Source: Pseudomonas brenneri
Lineage (GTDB): Bacteria > Pseudomonadota > Gammaproteobacteria > Pseudomonadales > Pseudomonadaceae
Length of the DNA: 64,000 nucleotides
Assembly: GCF_007858285.1 (NCBI RefSeq)
Contig: NZ_VFIL01000005.1
Coordinates: 248,001 to 312,000 of the forward strand
Direction: 5' to 3'
Shown here: positions 17,498-25,513 of the stretch, one piece after another
How positions within the stretch are numbered: position 1 is the first letter of the stretch
How the letters are laid out: each line of letters opens with the position of its first letter
Notes under the pieces: generated by a model
The model's input: the letters and a program-made list of their open reading frames with translations, nothing else
Told to the model about the DNA's origin: nothing
Databases searched by the model: none
Made by a program: the position numbers and the translations under genes

Positions 17498-19084
17498 ATG
17501 GAGCTACTGCTCATCATTGCTGCCGCTTGCATCCTTGCGCTTTTGATTCTTCGATTCAAAGCCGCAAAGATTATTGCCAAGCTGACAGGAGACCTGCGTC
17601 AACGGGAAGAAGTGATCGCCCGGCAGCAGCAGGAAAACCTCGATCTGCTAAGTCGAGTCGCAGCCCTGTCAAAGTATCAAACTATTATCGATGCCGAAGA
17701 ATGGGCCAAGAAACTCATTTCCGAAGCAGAGCTCGAATTGGCAAAAGCCAAACAAGACGCCGCCCTGGAACGCCAAAGCGCCAATCTCTCTGCAAAAACC
17801 AGAATCGAGCAGTCCGAAGAAAAGCTGGAGCAAGCCAGGTTGGCTGCTGAACGTATTATCGAGTTGGCCAACAAGCGAGCCGAAGAAATTGCAGGCGAAG
17901 CCTATGCAGCGATGAACCGTGCCAAGGAGTTTGCAGAAACCGCCAAAGCAATGAAAAACATCGTCGAGGGTTATGGTGATGCGTATATCGTACCGACCTA
18001 TAACCTGCTGGATGACCTGGCTGAAGAGTTCGCCTTTACTGACGCCGGGAAAAGGCTTAAAGCTGCCCGCGATGCAACTCGCTCGATGGTCAAATCAGGC
18101 AGAGCTGCAACCTGTGATTATGCTGAAGCCAATCGAAAGGGAACCGCGATCCGTTTTGTTATCGATGCCTTCAACGGCAAAGTCGACTCGATCCTCTCAA
18201 GAAACAAAGCTGACAACCACGGCAAATTGGAACAGGAAATCCGGGATGCGTTCGCGCTGGTCAACCATAATGGTACAGCCTTCAGAAACGCTCGAATTAC
18301 TGACGAATATCTTGCCTCCCGGCTTGAAGAACTCAAGTGGGCAGCCACTGCACAAGCACTGAAAGACCAGGAACGAGAAGAACAACGACAGCTGCGCGAA
18401 CAAATTCGAGAAGAAGAAAAAGCGCGTCGAGAGTTTGAACGCGCAATAAAAGACGCCGCGAAAGAAGAAGAAACCATCAAAAAGGCGATGGATAAAGTTC
18501 TCCAGCAAGTCGCTACCGCCAACGATGCTCAACGTGCCGAGTACGAGGTAAAACTTCGAGAACTTGAAGCCAAACTCCAAGTTGCCGAGGAAAAGAACCA
18601 GCGTGCGCTATCCATGGCTCAGCAGACGAGAGCAGGCCATGTGTATGTGATTTCTAATATTGGATCTTTCGGTGAGGAGGTGTTCAAAATTGGCATGACC
18701 CGACGCTTGGAACCCAAGGACCGCATCCGCGAACTCGGCGATGCCAGCGTACCGTTTGAGTTTGACGTGCATGCAATGATCTTCAGTGACGATGCTCCAG
18801 GCCTTGAAAAGACCTTACATCGCCACTTCCTGCGTCGCCAGATGAACAAGGTTAATCCACGGAAAGAGTTTTTCCGCTTGGTGCTCACAGAAATTCGCGC
18901 CGAATTGGAAAACCTGGGTGTCGAAACCCATTGGACCATGGCAGCCGATGCACATGAGTTCCGGGAAACTATCCGACTTGAACAGCAGATTCTAGAAAAC
19001 CCGGTCATTGCGCAGCAGTGGACGCGGCATCAGCTTGAGTTTGAACCTCAGGAAGAACTTGAGGAGGCGCAAGAGGCGGTATAG
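17498..19084 (+). CDS. Membrane-anchored coiled-coil, DUF4041 and GIY-YIG (T5orf172/MUG113) protein, candidate anti-phage nuclease
   Basis: Protein of 528 residues. Residues 1-18 form one hydrophobic anchor. Residues about 25-140 are charged heptad-like coiled coil. About 145-300 fit a DUF4041-type region. About 300-375 are a second Glu/Lys-rich coiled coil. About 380-465 form a T5orf172/MUG113 variant of the GIY-YIG nuclease: HVYVIS at 381-386, FKIGMTRR at 396-403, DRIREL at 408-413, and Glu437 in LEKTLHRHF, the expected metal-binding Glu. The ATG at 17498 follows GAGGGA; a GTG at 17426 would put 24 polar residues before the anchor. Proteins of this architecture include the membrane nuclease SNIPE, which cuts phage DNA on entry (recalled, not checked). 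Base use is AT-richer than the flanks, which fits transfer. Confidence 0.8.
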   Translation: MELLLIIAAACILALLILRFKAAKIIAKLTGDLRQREEVIARQQQENLDLLSRVAALSKYQTIIDAEEWAKKLISEAELELAKAKQDAALERQSANLSAKTRIEQSEEKLEQARLAAERIIELANKRAEEIAGEAYAAMNRAKEFAETAKAMKNIVEGYGDAYIVPTYNLLDDLAEEFAFTDAGKRLKAARDATRSMVKSGRAATCDYAEANRKGTAIRFVIDAFNGKVDSILSRNKADNHGKLEQEIRDAFALVNHNGTAFRNARITDEYLASRLEELKWAATAQALKDQEREEQRQLREQIREEEKARREFERAIKDAAKEEETIKKAMDKVLQQVATANDAQRAEYEVKLRELEAKLQVAEEKNQRALSMAQQTRAGHVYVISNIGSFGEEVFKIGMTRRLEPKDRIRELGDASVPFEFDVHAMIFSDDAPGLEKTLHRHFLRRQMNKVNPRKEFFRLVLTEIRAELENLGVETHWTMAADAHEFRETIRLEQQILENPVIAQQWTRHQLEFEPQEELEEAQEAV

Positions 19085-19256
19085 CAACACTGTCAGGTAT
19101 GTCGTGGGCATAGCTTGTTGCTCGCACATAATGCTCAGCACCTTGAATTGCATAGTCGCCAGGTCAAGGATGAGTCAAAAATGCCTATTTCTTAATGGCT
19201 AACGAAGCTAAAGAACCAATAAAACCTTCCATTAGAATTAAACCAAGGATGACTTT

Positions 19257-20117
19257 GTGTCACAGCAAAATTTCAACGACAACATCGTAAACTGGACATT
19301 TGAAAACTACGCAACACTGGCAAGCTTGGTTAGCGGCATCGCTATCTGTTTGTTAGTTTTTTACATTTATTCACGCTCCGGCTCACTGATATTTCTACGC
19401 GATTTAATGTGGCGCTTTTTCGGAGGCTCCACAAAATTTGAAACCGAAGACTACGAAAACATACGAAAAAATCTGAGAGAAGTTGAATACTACCGATTCG
19501 AGTTCAACATACCTGCACAGAACTTGGCTGACACCAAACTCGCTGAGGAATGGATCAAGAAAAATGGCTTCTGTCATAGAGATGTTGCAAGGGTAAGAAA
19601 ATATATAGACTGGAAAGACTTTAACAGCCTCACATTTAAAGAAGCTCTATTTTCTAAATATGCTCAATATATGTTTTTTGGGCTACTCTTCATTTTCTTC
19701 TTAATTATCAGCATCTCAGCACCACTTACGAACGCAAAATACCTGATGGTTTCATTGAGAGACGCTCCGGAAGCGCCATCATTTTACCTATCCGAGGGTG
19801 ATGCTAAATTTAGCTTTTTCAGATCCACTCCAACGCTGACAGAAAAAGAGTGCCAGTCACCGGAATCACTTAAAGAAATTTTCAATAAAGAATTTACAGA
19901 AAAAAACATCAACATCATCTGCTCGCTCTTTGACGACAAGAAATACCGCGAGCATGTAAACAATGGGCTCAAGGGGCAACGAGGGCTTCTTCTGACGATC
20001 ATCGCAACTTCGATTTTCTCCGTATTCTGTATATTAGTGCGAATATCCAGATCAAGTATTGCAAAAAAACTCCATGAAAAAATTCATCCACCCAAAAGAA
20101 AAATTTTCAAAAAATAA
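19257..20117 (+). CDS. Unknown three-helix membrane protein of the tRNA-Gly insert
   Basis: Protein of 286 residues starting at GTG 19257, with AAGGA 8 bases before it. Hydrophobic helices at about residues 20-39, 135-155 and 243-262 separate a charged domain (60-130) and a second soluble domain (160-240) with Cys199 and Cys222. The tail is strongly basic (KLHEKIHPPKRKIFKK). I do not recognise the family; DUF6216-type membrane proteins are a possible match. The DNA is clearly AT-rich compared with the core genes. It lies 172 bases after the nuclease gene, same strand, so they may be a functional pair, though the gap leaves room for its own promoter. Confidence 0.7.
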   Translation: MSQQNFNDNIVNWTFENYATLASLVSGIAICLLVFYIYSRSGSLIFLRDLMWRFFGGSTKFETEDYENIRKNLREVEYYRFEFNIPAQNLADTKLAEEWIKKNGFCHRDVARVRKYIDWKDFNSLTFKEALFSKYAQYMFFGLLFIFFLIISISAPLTNAKYLMVSLRDAPEAPSFYLSEGDAKFSFFRSTPTLTEKECQSPESLKEIFNKEFTEKNINIICSLFDDKKYREHVNNGLKGQRGLLLTIIATSIFSVFCILVRISRSSIAKKLHEKIHPPKRKIFKK

Positions 20118-20140
20118 CCCATCCAACTGAATAGCTTTGC

Positions 20141-20166
20141 GACTCTAACATTACACCGTTAGAGTC
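20141..20166. terminator. Inverted repeat after the membrane-protein gene
   Basis: GACTCTAAC (20141-20149) pairs perfectly with GTTAGAGTC (20158-20166) around an 8-base loop, 24 bases after the stop. Only a short T run follows (GTTTC), so termination is plausible but not certain. Confidence 0.5.
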
Positions 20167-20232
20167 GTTTCACCTGATTGATCACACCACAAAACCTATC
20201 TAATGCCTTTTCTAGACTACGAGTAGGTTCAT

Positions 20233-20313
20233 ATCAGTTAAGCGCAGATCCCCTGCTTTGAGCATTGCGTTCGCTTAACTGATCGGCATTAGGCTCATGA
20301 GGCCGGTTTTTTT
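20233..20313 (+). other. Long-stem structured region ending in a T run, possible small RNA or terminator
   Basis: ATCAGTTAAGCG (20233-20244) and CGCTTAACTGAT (20272-20283) form a perfect 12-base-pair stem with a 27-base loop. A CGGC/GCCG hairpin and seven T follow (20307-20313). The only other element seen in the 358-base gap before hicA is the smaller hairpin at 20141. It could be a small RNA with its own terminator or a two-hairpin terminator at the edge of the insert. Confidence 0.4.
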
Positions 20314-20475
20314 ATGCCTGGGATTTGCCAGTAAAACCCCGTAATACCTCCGTTCTGCAGCCTCGCCCCACGCCCATACACTTCTTACACCCCTGCCGTT
20401 TTTATTGGTGGGTAGAGTGTTGATAATTTTTATTTAGTGGTTATAGTCACCACCAACACACCACAAGGAGGTGAT

Positions 20476-20658
20476 GTGGATAGCCGATATTTAATAGGCC
20501 ATATCGTTGCAGATGGCTGGTACCTGGCGCGCGTCAGGGGCAGCCATCATCATTTCAAACACCCAACCAAGCCTGGGCTGGTGACTATTCCCCATCCCAA
20601 GAAAGACCTGCTGGACAAGACCGCCAAAAGCATTTTGAAACAGGCCCTGCTCGGTTAA
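20476..20658 (+). CDS. hicA: HicA-type mRNA interferase toxin
   Basis: Protein of 60 residues, the usual HicA size, with the double-stranded RNA-binding-like fold and catalytic His in GSHHHFKHPTKPG (about residues 22-34), followed by the conserved TIPHPKKDL. HicA cleaves mRNA independently of ribosomes. The GTG at 20476 is chosen because AAGGAG lies 5 bases before it and the protein then matches the family N-terminus (VADGWYLARVRGSHH); the ATG at 20437 would add 13 unrelated residues. hicB follows after 23 bases. Confidence 0.9.
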   Translation: MDSRYLIGHIVADGWYLARVRGSHHHFKHPTKPGLVTIPHPKKDLLDKTAKSILKQALLG

Positions 20659-20681
20659 ACCGCCCTTGGAGGACAACGAAC

Positions 20682-21092
20682 ATGCTGTATCCGATTGCAA
20701 TTTCAACCGGTGACGACAACCACGCCTGGGGTGTAGAAGTCCCTGACATCCCTGGCTGTTTCTCTGCTGGTGATGATCTGGACGACGCCATGGCCATGGC
20801 ACGGGAAGCCATAGAGGGTCATTTTGAGCTTCTGGCAGAAGACGGAGCACCGATTCCCAGTGCGCAAAAGGTCACCCTGCATGCGGCCAACCCGCAGTAC
20901 GCCGGCTGCACCTGGGCCGTGGTCGATATCGATGTCACCAAGTACCTGGGCAAGGCGCAGAAACTCAACATCACGCTGCCTGGCTATTTGCTCAACCGTA
21001 TTGATGAATACGTGCTGCATCACCCGGAAGAAAAAAGCCGCTCGGGGTTTCTCGCTTCGGCAGCGCTGAAGGTGCTGCAACAAGAGCGATAA
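20682..21092 (+). CDS. hicB: HicB-type antitoxin
   Basis: Protein of 136 residues. The N-terminal partial RNase H-like HicB domain has WGVEVPDIPGCFSAGDDLDDA and the AREAIEGHFELLAEDG helix. A C-terminal ribbon-helix-helix-like segment (KLNITLPGYLLNRIDEYV ... SRSGFLASAALKVL, about residues 98-133) would bind the operator. HicB neutralises HicA and normally represses the pair. The toxin-first gene order is standard. Confidence 0.9.
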   Translation: MLYPIAISTGDDNHAWGVEVPDIPGCFSAGDDLDDAMAMAREAIEGHFELLAEDGAPIPSAQKVTLHAANPQYAGCTWAVVDIDVTKYLGKAQKLNITLPGYLLNRIDEYVLHHPEEKSRSGFLASAALKVLQQER

Positions 21093-21193
21093 CACCACCG
21101 AATTTGACCGCAAGAAACGTAGTTCGGCCATCAGCGATGAGCGTTAAAGTGCAGGCCTGTCGGTCAATGACCCACTCAACAAGGAGCTCGCTC

Positions 21194-21694
21194 ATGCCAT
21201 GTGAATACAAACTCATGCCCTCTCCCGTCGGCCAGTTGACCCTGGTAGCCCGCAACGGCAAGCTCGCCGCGATCCTGTGGGAAACCGAGCGCGCCAACCG
21301 CGTGCGCCTGGGCGAGTTGGTGGAGGTCAACCACAGCCCGGTGCTGCTGGAAGCCGAGCGGCAGTTGAAAGAGTATTTTGCCGGCACCCGCGACCGTTTC
21401 GAGCTGGAGCTGGACTTTGATGGCACCGAGTTCCAGAAAAAAGTCTGGGGCGCGCTATTGACCATTCCCTTCGGTGAAACCCGCAGCTATAGCCAGATCG
21501 CCCAGCAGATCGGCAACCCGAAAGCCGTACGGGCGGTGGGTGCGGCCAACGGGCGCAATCCCATTTCGATCGTCGCACCCTGCCATCGGGTCATTGGTGC
21601 GTCGGGCGGGCTGACCGGGTTTGCCGGTGGGCTTGTAGCCAAGCAGTACTTGCTGACATTGGAGGATGGCGAGGCCACAAGGTCGCTGTTTTGA
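21194..21694 (+). CDS. ogt: Methylated-DNA--protein-cysteine methyltransferase
   Basis: Suicide repair protein of 166 residues that takes the alkyl group from O6-alkylguanine. The active site PCHRV has Cys130, preceded by RAVGAANGRNPISIV, and the N-terminal domain is shorter than in Ada, as in Ogt. The ATG at 21194 has AAGGAG 8 bases upstream; an earlier ATG at 21104 adds 30 residues without homology. The symbol is by family; some annotations use mgmt-type names. Confidence 0.9.
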   Translation: MPCEYKLMPSPVGQLTLVARNGKLAAILWETERANRVRLGELVEVNHSPVLLEAERQLKEYFAGTRDRFELELDFDGTEFQKKVWGALLTIPFGETRSYSQIAQQIGNPKAVRAVGAANGRNPISIVAPCHRVIGASGGLTGFAGGLVAKQYLLTLEDGEATRSLF

Positions 21695-21718
21695 TGGCTA
21701 TTGCGCAACAGGCTGAAG

Positions 21719-22495
21719 CTACCGCCCGTTCACCAATGGGCCACGTACAAATGCCTGATAATCGAACAGCGCTTGAAAGCCAAACGAGCGATAAAGTAAG
21801 AACCCATCGTTCGATGCCTCAAGAAAACACGTTTGCGCACCCAGGCTCACGGCGTGCGCCAACGCGACCTGGATCAACCGAGTTGCGTAGCCTCTCCCGC
21901 GAAACTCAATGTGAGTGCCCATGTCATTGAGCCGCGCCAGCCCGTCACACATGGACAAGGTTATGGCACTCACCGGCCGCCCCTCCACTGACAGCGCAAA
22001 ATGATAAAAGCCTTCGCCGCGATCAATTGCAACCTGATGCCTGGCCTGATAACGCGCAACGCCCTCGGCTGTCAGGCCAAACGCACTGCCCAGGGGAGCC
22101 GCCCAATCGTCGAGGCTCTGGGTCAAACTGATGGTATCGCTGACAGGTGTTCGGACGGCAGCGGTGAAGCTCTTCAGGTCAAGGACCATTGCGCTGGTCT
22201 GTTGCACGAAGATAAAGCCCATCGCCTGTAGGCTTTGCGCCAACTCCTCGACCTTTTCCTGATGAATCACTATCCGTACGGGCAAAACCACGCTGTGGAT
22301 CAATTGCTCACAGGCGGCCATCCCACCACCCAACGGCTCACTGCCGACCCGGACAAACAACAGGTTCCATTCATTGACGACTTCGTCAGCAAAATAGGCG
22401 CTCACACAGGCGTTGAAGCTGCGGTGCAACGGGCAGGTCGCGGAAAAAAAATGGGCTTCGGTCCGGTGGTAAAGCGAATTGACGGTCGTAGGCAT
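21719..22495 (-). CDS. GNAT-family N-acetyltransferase
   Basis: About 258 residues from the ATG at 22495. The C-terminal GNAT domain shows the acetyl-CoA loop FRGRGYATRLIQVAL (about residues 202-216) and ends with the typical LYRSFGFQALFDYQ. The N-terminal half resembles the divergent non-catalytic half found in two-domain acetyltransferases. Substrate unknown. The start is uncertain: no clear Shine-Dalgarno sequence precedes 22495, but longer starts would run through the upstream terminator at 22606-22643. Confidence 0.75.
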   Translation of the reverse strand: MPTTVNSLYHRTEAHFFSATCPLHRSFNACVSAYFADEVVNEWNLLFVRVGSEPLGGGMAACEQLIHSVVLPVRIVIHQEKVEELAQSLQAMGFIFVQQTSAMVLDLKSFTAAVRTPVSDTISLTQSLDDWAAPLGSAFGLTAEGVARYQARHQVAIDRGEGFYHFALSVEGRPVSAITLSMCDGLARLNDMGTHIEFRGRGYATRLIQVALAHAVSLGAQTCFLEASNDGFLLYRSFGFQALFDYQAFVRGPLVNGR

Positions 22496-22605
22496 CGGCA
22501 AGTCCAGGCAAAAAAACCAGTCTTGCTTCAACGTCTGAGGGTCACTGTCGGCTGTTTCCGAAAGCGACAGTAGAAAGCTGCCACGGGTGATGGGAATTAC
22601 GACGC

Positions 22606-22643
22606 AAAAAAACGGCGGCTGGAGTAGTCCAACCACCGTTTCA
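22606..22643 (-). terminator. Terminator of the DUF4142 gene
   Basis: Imperfect stem AAACGG-CGGC-TGGA/TCCA-ACCA-CCGTTT with loop GTAG. On the minus strand it ends in seven T. It lies 19 bases after the DUF4142 stop. Confidence 0.75.
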
Positions 22644-22661
22644 ATACCACAGCCCTCGCAA

Positions 22662-23189
22662 TCAACCGTCGCCGTTACGGCTCTTGCCATAGGACGAAGC
22701 CAGCGCCCGGGCTTTTTCCAGACGGGTTTCCAGTTTGGGCAGGGTTTCGTCGACCAGTGCCTTTATTTCGGGAATCTGCGACGCCGCGCCTTCCTGCTTG
22801 AACAGCGCGATGGCATCTTCGTTGGCCTTGACCTGCTGGGCCGTGTAGGCGGCGTCAAAGGAGTCGCCATCAGTCAGTTCAGGCATCAGGGTTTCGGCCT
22901 TGTCGGCGATCTGCTCGCGAGGTGCCACTGGCAAGTCGAGTTTTTTCGCAATGGCCGCCAAATGTTGATTGGCCAGGGTGCGTTCGTTGATGACCTCGAT
23001 GGTGTAGTCCTTGATTTCCTGGGACGAGGTCTTGGCGTGGGCCATGCGGCTGGTTTCGATATCGGCCATGCCTTTGGCCGAGGCTTGCTCGATAAACTCG
23101 GCAGGCCCTTGGGCCAAGGCATTGCTGGCGCCGAGGCCCAGCAGCATCGCGAAAGTGGCGGTGCGTAACCGGCTAGCCATGCGGCTCAT
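22662..23189 (-). CDS. DUF4142 periplasmic protein
   Basis: Protein of 175 residues with a signal peptide cut near ASNALAQ (residue 27). The rest is almost fully helical, of the ferritin-like DUF4142 type (FIEQASAKGMADIETSRMAHAKTS ... INERTLANQHLAAIAKKL; about residues 32-165). Function is unknown; members are often induced by envelope or general stress. AGGAACCC precedes the start. It lies downstream of a LysE-family gene on the same strand, with an inverted repeat between them. Confidence 0.85.
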   Translation of the reverse strand: MSRMASRLRTATFAMLLGLGASNALAQGPAEFIEQASAKGMADIETSRMAHAKTSSQEIKDYTIEVINERTLANQHLAAIAKKLDLPVAPREQIADKAETLMPELTDGDSFDAAYTAQQVKANEDAIALFKQEGAASQIPEIKALVDETLPKLETRLEKARALASSYGKSRNGDG

Positions 23190-23232
23190 GATGGGTTCCT
23201 CCAGGTAATAAATACATGCCGGGGAAAGAACC

Positions 23233-23260
23233 CCGCCCTGAATCTGAATTTTCAGGGCGG
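23233..23260. repeat. Perfect inverted repeat between lysE-like gene and DUF4142 gene
   Basis: CCGCCCTGAA (23233-23242) and TTCAGGGCGG (23251-23260) form a 10-base-pair stem. No T run follows on the minus strand, so an operator or attenuator is as likely as a terminator. Confidence 0.5.
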
Positions 23261-23308
23261 CAAAGGTTTAGAAAAAACTTGTTGCCGCGACGAACGGTCG
23301 TCACAGAC

Positions 23309-23950
23309 TCATGACGTTTTACTGCCCATCAAGCCCGGCAACGCATGCGCCAGGGCATTGATGGCGAAGCCGATAAACATCACGCCGCACAGCTTGGTGA
23401 TCAACACTTCATGACGCTGATACACCGTACGCACCTGCCGGGCACCAACGATGCCGATCAGGATGGCATAGGCCACCAGACCACCGATAAAGCTCAAGAC
23501 AATCAACCACGGCAGCATGGCCCAGGTCAGCAATTCGGCACGGCTGGACAGCAGCGCCGTGAAAGTGGCCACAGCCACCGGATACGCCTTGGGATTGGTC
23601 AGGCCAAACAGGATGCCATGCCAGAACGGCTGGCGCGCCGCGCCCTGGGGCGCTTCACTGCTGCGGTTGCGGGTGCGGATCGCACGGATGCCCAGCCAAA
23701 ACAGGTAGAGAGCACTGAGCACACCCAGCACATCAAATGCGCTGCTGCCGATCTCCCGCGCGCCGACAATCGCGACCAGGGCGGTGCTGCACCACACCAC
23801 ATCGCCCAACAGGTGCCCGCACAGAAAACCTGCGCCGGCCCGGCGGCCACGGGCCGCACCAATGCCAAATACCGCCAGCACACCGGGGCCCGGCGTGATG
23901 CCATAAATAAAGCCCGAGGCAATGACGGCAAACAGCAATGATGAAGTCAT
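23309..23950 (-). CDS. LysE/RhtB-family amino-acid exporter
   Basis: Inner-membrane exporter of 213 residues with six predicted helices. The family motif is near the N-terminus (GITPGPGVLAVFGIGAARGRRAG, cf. PGP-x-x-G) with the second conserved loop LFGLTNPKAYPVAVATF at about residues 112-128. Members export amino acids or related compounds. The substrate cannot be read from the sequence. A LysR-type gene follows 69 bases upstream on the same strand. Confidence 0.88.
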   Translation of the reverse strand: MTSSLLFAVIASGFIYGITPGPGVLAVFGIGAARGRRAGAGFLCGHLLGDVVWCSTALVAIVGAREIGSSAFDVLGVLSALYLFWLGIRAIRTRNRSSEAPQGAARQPFWHGILFGLTNPKAYPVAVATFTALLSSRAELLTWAMLPWLIVLSFIGGLVAYAILIGIVGARQVRTVYQRHEVLITKLCGVMFIGFAINALAHALPGLMGSKTS

Positions 23951-24019
23951 GGGTTACACGCTCTGACAGAAAATAGGAGGGCCGCGTCGATTGTGCACAA
24001 TCCACTCGGCACTGCAATG

Positions 24020-24928
24020 CTAGGCCGCGCGTTTGGCCAGCACGTCCTGCACTTGAGCGATCAGCCAGTGCAAGGCGCCATCCCCACCACGGCGTTTATG
24101 CCAGGCCAGTACAAAACCGAAAGACGGGATATGAAACGGCGGTGGCACCACCAGCAGGTGCCGGGGATCGATGTTCAGCAACCCCTGCGAAGAAACAGTA
24201 AGAATCAGATCGGTGCCCTGGATCAGCTGCGGGGCAATCCCCCAATGCGGCAGGCTGATTGCCACATGGCGCCGCTCACGGATCGCGGTCAGCGCCCGTT
24301 CGATTTCCGGGGTACCACTGCCGCGCATTTCCAGTAGCACATGGGGCCGCGCCAGGTAAGTGGGCAAGTCGAGCGCACCACCGGCAGGCAAGCTGTCGCG
24401 GTCGACCAGGCAAGCGTAGTGCTCTTCAAACAACGGCGTGCTGCGCAATTCGCCCGGCAGGTCGGGAAACACGCCGGCCGCCAGGTCGATCTCGCCACTG
24501 AGCACCCCTTCTTGCATGCCTTCGCGACTGGCATGGGTGATGGCCAGATCAATCCCCGGTGCCTGCTCACGCAGTGCCCGCACCAACCCAGGCAACAGCA
24601 GCGCCGCGCCGTAATCGGACATGGCCAGGCGAAAGGTCCGCCTGGCCGATGCCGGGTCGAAACGGTTCGGTGCCAGCAATGACTGCACCTGGGCCAGCGC
24701 ATCGGCCAGTGGCGCCGCCAACTCCAGCGCGCGGGCAGTAGCGACCAGCCCCCCGCCCTGGCGCACCAGCAACGGGTCGCCGAGCAGATCTCGCAACCGC
24801 GCCAGCGCATGGCTCACCGCCGGTTGGCTCAGGTGCAGGCGCTCGGCGGCGCGGGTGACGTGTTGCTCGCTGAGCAGTGCGTCGAGGATCACCAGCAGGT
24901 TGAGGTCGATGCGCCGTAAATCATTCAT
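24020..24928 (-). CDS. LysR-family transcriptional regulator
   Basis: About 302 residues from the ATG at 24928. The N-terminal winged helix-turn-helix is clear (DLNLLVILDALLSEQHVTRAAERLHLSQPAVSHALARLRDLLGDPLLVRQ) and an effector-binding domain follows. Two further ATGs lie 2 and 6 codons upstream, and none has a clear ribosome binding site, so the exact start is open. It is divergent from the DMT-family gene at 25015, 86 bases away, the usual arrangement for a LysR regulator and its target. Confidence 0.88.
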   Translation of the reverse strand: MNDLRRIDLNLLVILDALLSEQHVTRAAERLHLSQPAVSHALARLRDLLGDPLLVRQGGGLVATARALELAAPLADALAQVQSLLAPNRFDPASARRTFRLAMSDYGAALLLPGLVRALREQAPGIDLAITHASREGMQEGVLSGEIDLAAGVFPDLPGELRSTPLFEEHYACLVDRDSLPAGGALDLPTYLARPHVLLEMRGSGTPEIERALTAIRERRHVAISLPHWGIAPQLIQGTDLILTVSSQGLLNIDPRHLLVVPPPFHIPSFGFVLAWHKRRGGDGALHWLIAQVQDVLAKRAA

Positions 24929-25014
24929 AGCGTGCATATTCAGCATAAGAACTTGGAATTTAAATCTGCGCGACGAATACCGTAGAGTCCAGTAAAACCT
25001 TTGGGAGAACGAAT

Positions 25015-25503
25015 ATGACGACGTGGCATTGGCTGGGCTTGTTGCTGTTAGCGGTGTTTGCCGGTGCGGTGGTGCCGTTTCAAAGCGCGATTAACGCCAA
25101 CCTCGGGCGTGGCCTGGGGCATCCCCTGTGGGCGACCCTGGCTTCGCTAACGGTGAGTATCCTGGTGTTATTGCCTGTCATTCTGGCGTTGCGACTGCCG
25201 CTGCCAAGCATGGCTTTTATCACCCAGGCCCCAATGTGGATGTGGGCGGGTGGCGCATTTGGGGTGTGCTTTATTGCCTTGGCCCTGATCTTGTTGCCGA
25301 AGTTGGGGGCTTCGGGATTTATCGCCCTGGCCATGACTGGACAGATTCTCGCCTCGTTGCTGCTCGACCACTTTGGCCTGTTCGGCCTGGTGGAACGGCA
25401 CCTCACCGCCCCCCGTTTACTCGGAGTACTGATGTTGATCGGCGGTGTGGCGTTGATTCAGTTCAGTGCCGCGCCAGCCAAGGCATTGGCTGCTGCGGGC
25501 TGA
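25015..25503 (+). CDS. YdcZ/DUF606-type DMT-superfamily membrane protein
   Basis: Five hydrophobic segments in 162 residues, beginning with GLLLLAVFAGAVVPFQSAINANLG, the family motif for DUF606/YdcZ proteins, half-size relatives of drug/metabolite transporters. They probably work as dimers in small-molecule export. GGGAGAA precedes the ATG. Probably regulated by the divergent LysR protein. Confidence 0.85.
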   Translation: MTTWHWLGLLLLAVFAGAVVPFQSAINANLGRGLGHPLWATLASLTVSILVLLPVILALRLPLPSMAFITQAPMWMWAGGAFGVCFIALALILLPKLGASGFIALAMTGQILASLLLDHFGLFGLVERHLTAPRLLGVLMLIGGVALIQFSAAPAKALAAAG

Positions 25504-25513
25504 TCCGTTGCTA

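Noticed and set aside
20330..20350. CCAGTAAAACCCCGT as a possible right attachment site
   Set aside because: It shares only CCAGTAAAA with 17096-17113 (CCCAGTAAAAACGGGGC) and neither matches the tRNA 3' end, so it cannot be called an att repeat.
17041..20475. Intact prophage or integrative element
   Set aside because: No phage structural, replication or transfer genes are present and the integrase is broken; the region is only a small residual insert.
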